A DNA stretch of 64,000 nt from Mumia quercus (GTDB taxonomy: Bacteria > Actinomycetota > Actinomycetes > Propionibacteriales > Nocardioidaceae). Shown here in pieces: positions 60,464 to 64,000 of the stretch. The notes beneath the pieces were generated by a model. It ran no database searches and was not told the DNA's origin. It saw only the letters and a program-made list of their open reading frames with translations. The stretch spans positions 102,349 to 166,348 of the forward strand of contig NZ_JANZYO010000006.1 in NCBI RefSeq assembly GCF_025506335.1. Direction: 5' to 3'. Each line of letters begins with the position of its first letter. Within the stretch, counting starts at the first letter, position 1. A program made the position numbers and the translations under genes.

Positions 60464-60688
60464 CTAGGACTCGCCGAAGCCGACCCGGCGGACGCCGTCG
60501 CCGGAGAACTCGAGGTAGAGCACCTTCTCCACCGGCACCACGACGCTGCGTCCGCGGTCGTCGGACAACGCCAGGAGACCATCTCCGGCGCCTGCGTCCT
60601 TGAAGGCCTGCAGGACCGCGTCCTGGCTCTCCTTGGTCTCCAGCGACAGCTCGCGCGGGCTGTGCTGGACGCCGATGCGTACCTCCAC
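60464..60688 (-). CDS. DUF3107 protein
   Basis: This 74-residue protein belongs to DUF3107, a family restricted to actinobacteria and located between TetR and ferritin-like genes (compare Rv3208A). The sequence from GTG 60688, VEVRIGVQHSPRELSLETKE, is the canonical beginning; a longer frame to 60763 lacks a ribosome site. AGAGAGG precedes 60688. The function is unknown. Confidence 0.85.
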   Translation of the reverse strand: MEVRIGVQHSPRELSLETKESQDAVLQAFKDAGAGDGLLALSDDRGRSVVVPVEKVLYLEFSGDGVRRVGFGES

Positions 60689-60801
60689 GTCGTGCCTCTC
60701 TTCTTCGTCACGGATGCGCGCACCGGAGCCGGGGCGCAGGTTCACGCTATCTCGGGTCGTCACGGACGATCACGCGCGTTCGCTGCGCGCGTACGGAGGG
60801 C

Positions 60802-61443
60802 TCAGCCGAGCTCGGGCTCGTCCGTACGGGGGAATCCGCCGATGCCGCGCCACGACAGCGCGCTCACCATCGCGACGGCGTCGTCCTTCGAGAGCGCAGA
60901 GCCCTGGTCGAGCCAGTAGCGGGCACCGACGTGGGCCATCCCGACGAGGCTGACCGCGAGCAGCTCGGCGGCGACCTCGGGGAGGCCCGTGTCGTCGTGG
61001 ATCACCGCGGCCACCGCCGAGGCGGTCTCGGTGTTGACCCGGTCGACGCGGCGGCGCACCTCGGGCTCGTTGGTGATGTCGGACTCGAACACCAGCCGGA
61101 ACGCGGCCTGGTCGCTGGCGACGTAGCTGTAGAACACGTCGATCGTCGCCTGCACGCGCGCCTTGTTGTCGTCGGTGGACGCGAGGGCGTCGCGCACCGC
61201 GTCGACGACCGTGTCGCAGGCGGAGTCGAGAAGGGCGAGGTAGAGCTCGAGCTTGCCCGGGAAGTGCTGGTAGAGGACCGGCTTGCTGACCCCGGCCCGC
61301 TCGGCGATGTCGTCCATCGCGGCCGCGTGGTAGCCGTTGTCGACGAAGATCTCGCGGGCAGCCTCGAGGAGTTGTGCTCGTCGGGCGCTGCGGGGGAGAC
61401 GGCCGCCTCGTGGGCGAGATGTCGTGGTGTCGGTCACGCCCAT
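60802..61443 (-). CDS. TetR-family regulator
   Basis: This 213-residue regulator has its HTH in residues 20-65 (AQLLEAAREIFVDNGYHAAA, GVSKPVLYQHFPGKLELY). It is upstream of DUF3107 in the conserved Rv3208-like arrangement. ATG 61443 is the usual annotation. A GTG at 61437 with a TACCAT-like -10 seven bases upstream is an alternative leaderless start. Confidence 0.86.
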   Translation of the reverse strand: MGVTDTTTSRPRGGRLPRSARRAQLLEAAREIFVDNGYHAAAMDDIAERAGVSKPVLYQHFPGKLELYLALLDSACDTVVDAVRDALASTDDNKARVQATIDVFYSYVASDQAAFRLVFESDITNEPEVRRRVDRVNTETASAVAAVIHDDTGLPEVAAELLAVSLVGMAHVGARYWLDQGSALSKDDAVAMVSALSWRGIGGFPRTDEPELG

Positions 61444-61687
61444 GATGGTATATCGGGCCTACTTGCCGGTACGGGTGGCGCGCGTGGGGACGTCCGGAAC
61501 CGGCCGCGCGGGCGGGGCGGGTCCGGGTCGGGTCCGCAGAGCAAGACGGGTGTCCGACGGTCGGGACGCGCGAGGCATCATGGACGACGCAGAGCCCCAC
61601 GGGAACACCGCGCCACCGCACGGTGTTGACGACTTCTACGGGGCACTCGCCCCGTACCGACTGCACCGCACCGACCGAGGAGACGTC

Positions 61688-62863
61688 GTGGCACTAGCAC
61701 CCCTGGTCGAGCCCGCTGACGAGCTGACCGTCGACGAGGTTCGCCGCTACAGCCGGCACCTGATCATCCCCGACGTCGGGATGGCCGGCCAGAAGCGCCT
61801 CAAGAACGCCAAGGTCCTCGTGATCGGCGCCGGCGGGCTCGGCAGCCCTGCGCTGCTGTACCTCGCGGCTGCCGGCGTCGGCACCCTCGGCATCATCGAC
61901 TTCGACACCGTCGACGAGTCCAACCTCCAGCGCCAGGTGATTCACGGCCAGAGCGACGTCGGCAAGTCCAAGGCCCTGTCGGCCAAGGAGTCGGTCGCCG
62001 AGATCAACCCGTACGTGAACGTGATCCTCCACGAGGAGCGTCTCGACGTCGACAACGTGCTGGACATCTTCTCCGGCTACGACCTGATCCTCGACGGCAC
62101 CGACAACTTCGCCACGCGCTACCTCGTCAACGACGCGGCCGTGATCCTCGGCAAGCCGTACGTGTGGGGCTCGATCTACCGCTTCGAGGGCCAGGTGTCG
62201 GTCTTCTGGGCGCAGGAGGGACCGCAGTACCGCGACCTCTACCCCGAGCCGCCGCCGCCGGGCATGGTGCCGTCGTGCGCCGAGGGCGGCGTGCTGGGCG
62301 TGCTCTGCGCGTCGATCGGCTCGGTCATGGTCAACGAGGCCATCAAGCTGATCACCGGCATCGGTGACCCGCTCGTCGGTCGCCTGCTGGTCTTCGACGC
62401 GCTCGAGATGCGCTGGACCGAGCTCAAGATCCGTCGCGACCCGAACGCCGAGCCGCCGACGGCGCTGCTCGAGGACTACGAGGCGTTCTGCGGGGTGCTG
62501 TCGGACGAGGCCGCCGACGCCGCCGCGGACTCGACGATCTCCGTGACCACGCTCGCGGGCTGGCTCAAGGAGCGCGAGGAGGGCTCGCGCGACTTCGTCC
62601 TCGTCGACGTGCGCGAGCCGAACGAGTACGAGATCAACAAGATCCCGGGCTCGGTCCTCATCCCGAAGGGCGAGTTCCTCGCCGGCACCGCGCTCGAGAA
62701 GCTGCCGCAGGACAAGCAGGTGGTCCTCCAGTGCAAGTCCGGCGCCCGCTCGGCCGAGGTGCTCGCGATCGTCAAGGGTGCGGGTCTCGAGGACGCCGTC
62801 CACGTCGGTGGTGGCGTCGTCGCCTGGGTGAACCAGATCGACCCCTCCCAGCCCTCGTACTGA
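61688..62863 (+). CDS. moeZ: Molybdopterin-synthase adenylyltransferase/sulfurtransferase MoeZ
   Basis: This 391-residue protein is a MoeB/ThiF-like adenylyltransferase with a C-terminal rhodanese. The nucleotide loop is VIGAGGLGSPALLYL and the Arg-containing LQRQVIHGQSDVGK binds ATP. The rhodanese (residues ~290-391) has the active-site loop QCKSGARSAE with Cys. It activates sulfur-carrier proteins for molybdopterin, thiamine or cysteine synthesis. GTG 61688 with GAGGAG is chosen; an upstream ATG at 61580 would add 36 nonconserved residues. Molybdopterin is also the cofactor of the Mo hydroxylase at 36 kb. Confidence 0.93.
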   Translation: MALAPLVEPADELTVDEVRRYSRHLIIPDVGMAGQKRLKNAKVLVIGAGGLGSPALLYLAAAGVGTLGIIDFDTVDESNLQRQVIHGQSDVGKSKALSAKESVAEINPYVNVILHEERLDVDNVLDIFSGYDLILDGTDNFATRYLVNDAAVILGKPYVWGSIYRFEGQVSVFWAQEGPQYRDLYPEPPPPGMVPSCAEGGVLGVLCASIGSVMVNEAIKLITGIGDPLVGRLLVFDALEMRWTELKIRRDPNAEPPTALLEDYEAFCGVLSDEAADAAADSTISVTTLAGWLKEREEGSRDFVLVDVREPNEYEINKIPGSVLIPKGEFLAGTALEKLPQDKQVVLQCKSGARSAEVLAIVKGAGLEDAVHVGGGVVAWVNQIDPSQPSY

Positions 62864-62875
62864 GTCCGTCCCACT

Positions 62876-62947
62876 GGGGTACCCCAGCCGAAGCGCACTG
62901 ACCCGACTGTCCGCAGTCGGGTCAGTGTCGTTCCGCTCGGGTACCCC
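62876..62947. terminator. Extended palindrome with terminator core after moeZ
   Basis: A perfect 14-bp stem CACTGACCCGACTG/CAGTCGGGTCAGTG with a TCCG loop (62896-62927) is flanked by 20-nt imperfect arms (15 of 20 paired), each ending in GGGGTACC. It begins 13 bp after the moeZ stop. Confidence 0.75.
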
Positions 62948-63006
62948 ACCCATGGGTGCGCGGACGTTGTCCACAGGCGCTGCGGTCGGCCCTTCCCCGG
63001 CACCCG

Positions 63007-63012
63007 TACGGT
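63007..63012 (+). promoter_or_regulatory. -10 hexamer of leaderless AbiEi-like gene
   Basis: TACGGT is followed by 6 nt and the GTG at 63019. Confidence 0.5.
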
Positions 63013-63018
63013 CGGCCA

Positions 63019-63990
63019 GTGTTCTCCGGCATGGACGACCTGCGGATCCTGGCCGAAGCCCGCGGTGGAGGCTTCACCACCGCCGATGCCACGAGCGTCG
63101 GGGTGGGGAGCCGTCTTCTCAGTGCCGCGGTGCAGCGGCGGGAGCTGGTCCGCCTCCGGCGCGGAGGGTACGCCTTCGCCGACACGTATCTTCGGCTGAG
63201 CCCGGAGCAGCGCTTCCTCGTACGGGCGCGGCTGGAGGCCGACCTCAACCCGGGTCGCGTGGCGCTCTCCCATCGCGCAGCCGCACTCGAGCACGGTCTG
63301 CCGCTCGTCGACCACGATCTCCGGCTCGTCGACCTGGCCCGCCTCGACCGGCAGTCCGGTCGGAAGACGTCGACCGCCCGCCATCACGAGACCGTCACCG
63401 CGCGCGAGCTGGTGGAGATCGGCGGACGAGCCGTCAGTGCGCTGCCGTGGGCCGTCTGGGAGGCGGGGACCTGCGCCGGACCCGCGAGTGCGCTCGTCCT
63501 CGTCGACGCCGCGCTGCACAGCGGCAACACGGACGTGGAGGAGCTGAGGCGCGTCGGTGAGCACTTCGCCCACGTCAAGGGCTCACCGGCGGTGAGGACG
63601 GCGCTCGCGCTCGCCGATCCCAAGGCCGAGTCGCCTGGCGAGTCGCTGACGCGCTGGCTGTGCCACGTGTTCAGGCTGCCGATGCCCGACTCGCAGGTCG
63701 AGATCGTCGACGCGAGCGGGCGGCTGATCGGTCGGGTCGACTTCGCGTGGGAGGAGTTCCGCCACGTGGTCGAGTTCGACGGCAAGATCAAGTACGGACG
63801 CGGCTTCGACCCGAAGAAGACGCCGGAGCAGATCGTCATGGACGAGCGCGCCCGCGAGACGGCGATCTGCCGGCAGCGCTGGGGCATGACGCGGCTGGTC
63901 TGGTCGCAGGTGCACCCGCCGGCCGAGGCGACCGCGCGGCATCTGCACGACGAGATGATCTGGTCGCGTCGTCGTTACCTCGGGCGTTGA
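63019..63990 (+). CDS. AbiEi/DUF559-type protein
   Basis: This 323-residue protein has an N-terminal winged-helix, AbiEi-antitoxin-like region (GGGFTTADATSVGVGSRLLSAA, residues ~12-60). The C-terminal DUF559/Vsr-like nuclease region has the acidic IGRVDFAWEEFRHVVEFDGKI and CRQRWGMTRLVW. The D...E-x-K pattern (VDFAW, EFDGKIKY) could be a PD-(D/E)XK metal site. Such proteins are common and multi-copy in actinobacteria. No paired AbiEii toxin is visible before the window ends 10 bp later. GTG 63019 is supported by a leaderless promoter. Confidence 0.72.
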   Translation: MFSGMDDLRILAEARGGGFTTADATSVGVGSRLLSAAVQRRELVRLRRGGYAFADTYLRLSPEQRFLVRARLEADLNPGRVALSHRAAALEHGLPLVDHDLRLVDLARLDRQSGRKTSTARHHETVTARELVEIGGRAVSALPWAVWEAGTCAGPASALVLVDAALHSGNTDVEELRRVGEHFAHVKGSPAVRTALALADPKAESPGESLTRWLCHVFRLPMPDSQVEIVDASGRLIGRVDFAWEEFRHVVEFDGKIKYGRGFDPKKTPEQIVMDERARETAICRQRWGMTRLVWSQVHPPAEATARHLHDEMIWSRRRYLGR

Positions 63991-64000
63991 TCGCCGCGCC

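Noticed and set aside
61444-61687. Small gene upstream of moeZ
   Set aside because: The 244-bp gap has an in-frame ATG at 61580, but the segment is low in conservation signals and the strong GAGGAG site belongs to GTG 61688.
1-64000. tRNA or rRNA genes, CRISPR arrays, transposases, phage genes
   Set aside because: I looked for T-loop-like strings, regular short repeats and integrase or transposase motifs on both strands and saw none.

Overview
The window is chromosomal DNA of a very high-GC actinobacterium, most likely Propionibacteriales/Nocardioidaceae (Nocardioides, Aeromicrobium or Mumia type). Two blocks match a gene order I know from actinobacteria such as mycobacteria: sigE, anti-sigma, tatB, mrp, DUF1003 and MgtE_N-CBS at the left end, and DEAD helicase, ferritin-like protein, DUF3107, TetR and moeZ at the right end. 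At least 20 genes carry a TANNNT-like -10 hexamer 6-7 nt before the start codon, the signature of leaderless transcription. Genes are packed with ATGA/GTGA overlaps, and no gap exceeds 300 bp. I found no tRNA, rRNA, CRISPR array, insertion sequence or prophage.

Layout. 0-6.4 kb: envelope-stress sigma factor, its membrane anti-sigma factor, TatB, the Fe-S carrier Mrp, two Mg-related or unknown proteins, and a secreted protein. 6.4-12.6 kb: an unknown protein, a frameshifted EamA exporter, a CitE-type CoA-ester lyase with an acyl-CoA dehydrogenase, a cluster of palindromic repeats, and a RecQ-like helicase. 12.6-16.7 kb: phosphoketolase plus acetate kinase. 16.8-27 kb: stress protein, DUF2332, phosphatase, antiporter, MaoC hydratase, MarR plus drug exporter, PHP phosphoesterase, GH43-like propeller, methionine aminopeptidase, a small XRE regulator and a sulfotransferase.

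27-54.6 kb is the most distinctive part, a nitrogen-heterocycle catabolic island. It holds an AllF/AllG/AllH (FdrA, DUF1116, DUF2877) transcarbamoylase operon divergent from a PucR regulator. Next comes a tightly overlapped operon of uracil/xanthine permease, three-subunit molybdenum hydroxylase, CoxG and amidase. Further on are a HyuA/HyuB ATP-dependent hydantoinase pair and a carbamate kinase plus barbiturase-family ring-opening amidohydrolase. Together these genes could import a pyrimidine, oxidise it to barbiturate, open the ring, and either hydrolyse the ureido acid or phosphorolyse it to carbamoyl phosphate. Carbamate kinase could then make ATP from the carbamoyl phosphate. That last route is my inference by analogy with oxalurate/oxamate transcarbamoylation. 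Between these operons lie two TetR modules, one with a palindromic operator set exactly in a promoter spacer and next to a truncated adenylate-forming enzyme, plus a methyltransferase-DUF393 fusion and a lipoprotein hydrolase.

54.6-64 kb: alpha/beta hydrolase plus SDR, a ParA ATPase, an L,D-transpeptidase, a DEAD-box RNA helicase whose start appears to be a CTG just after a tiny upstream ORF, and the conserved ferritin/DUF3107/TetR/MoeZ block. It ends with an AbiEi/DUF559-type protein.
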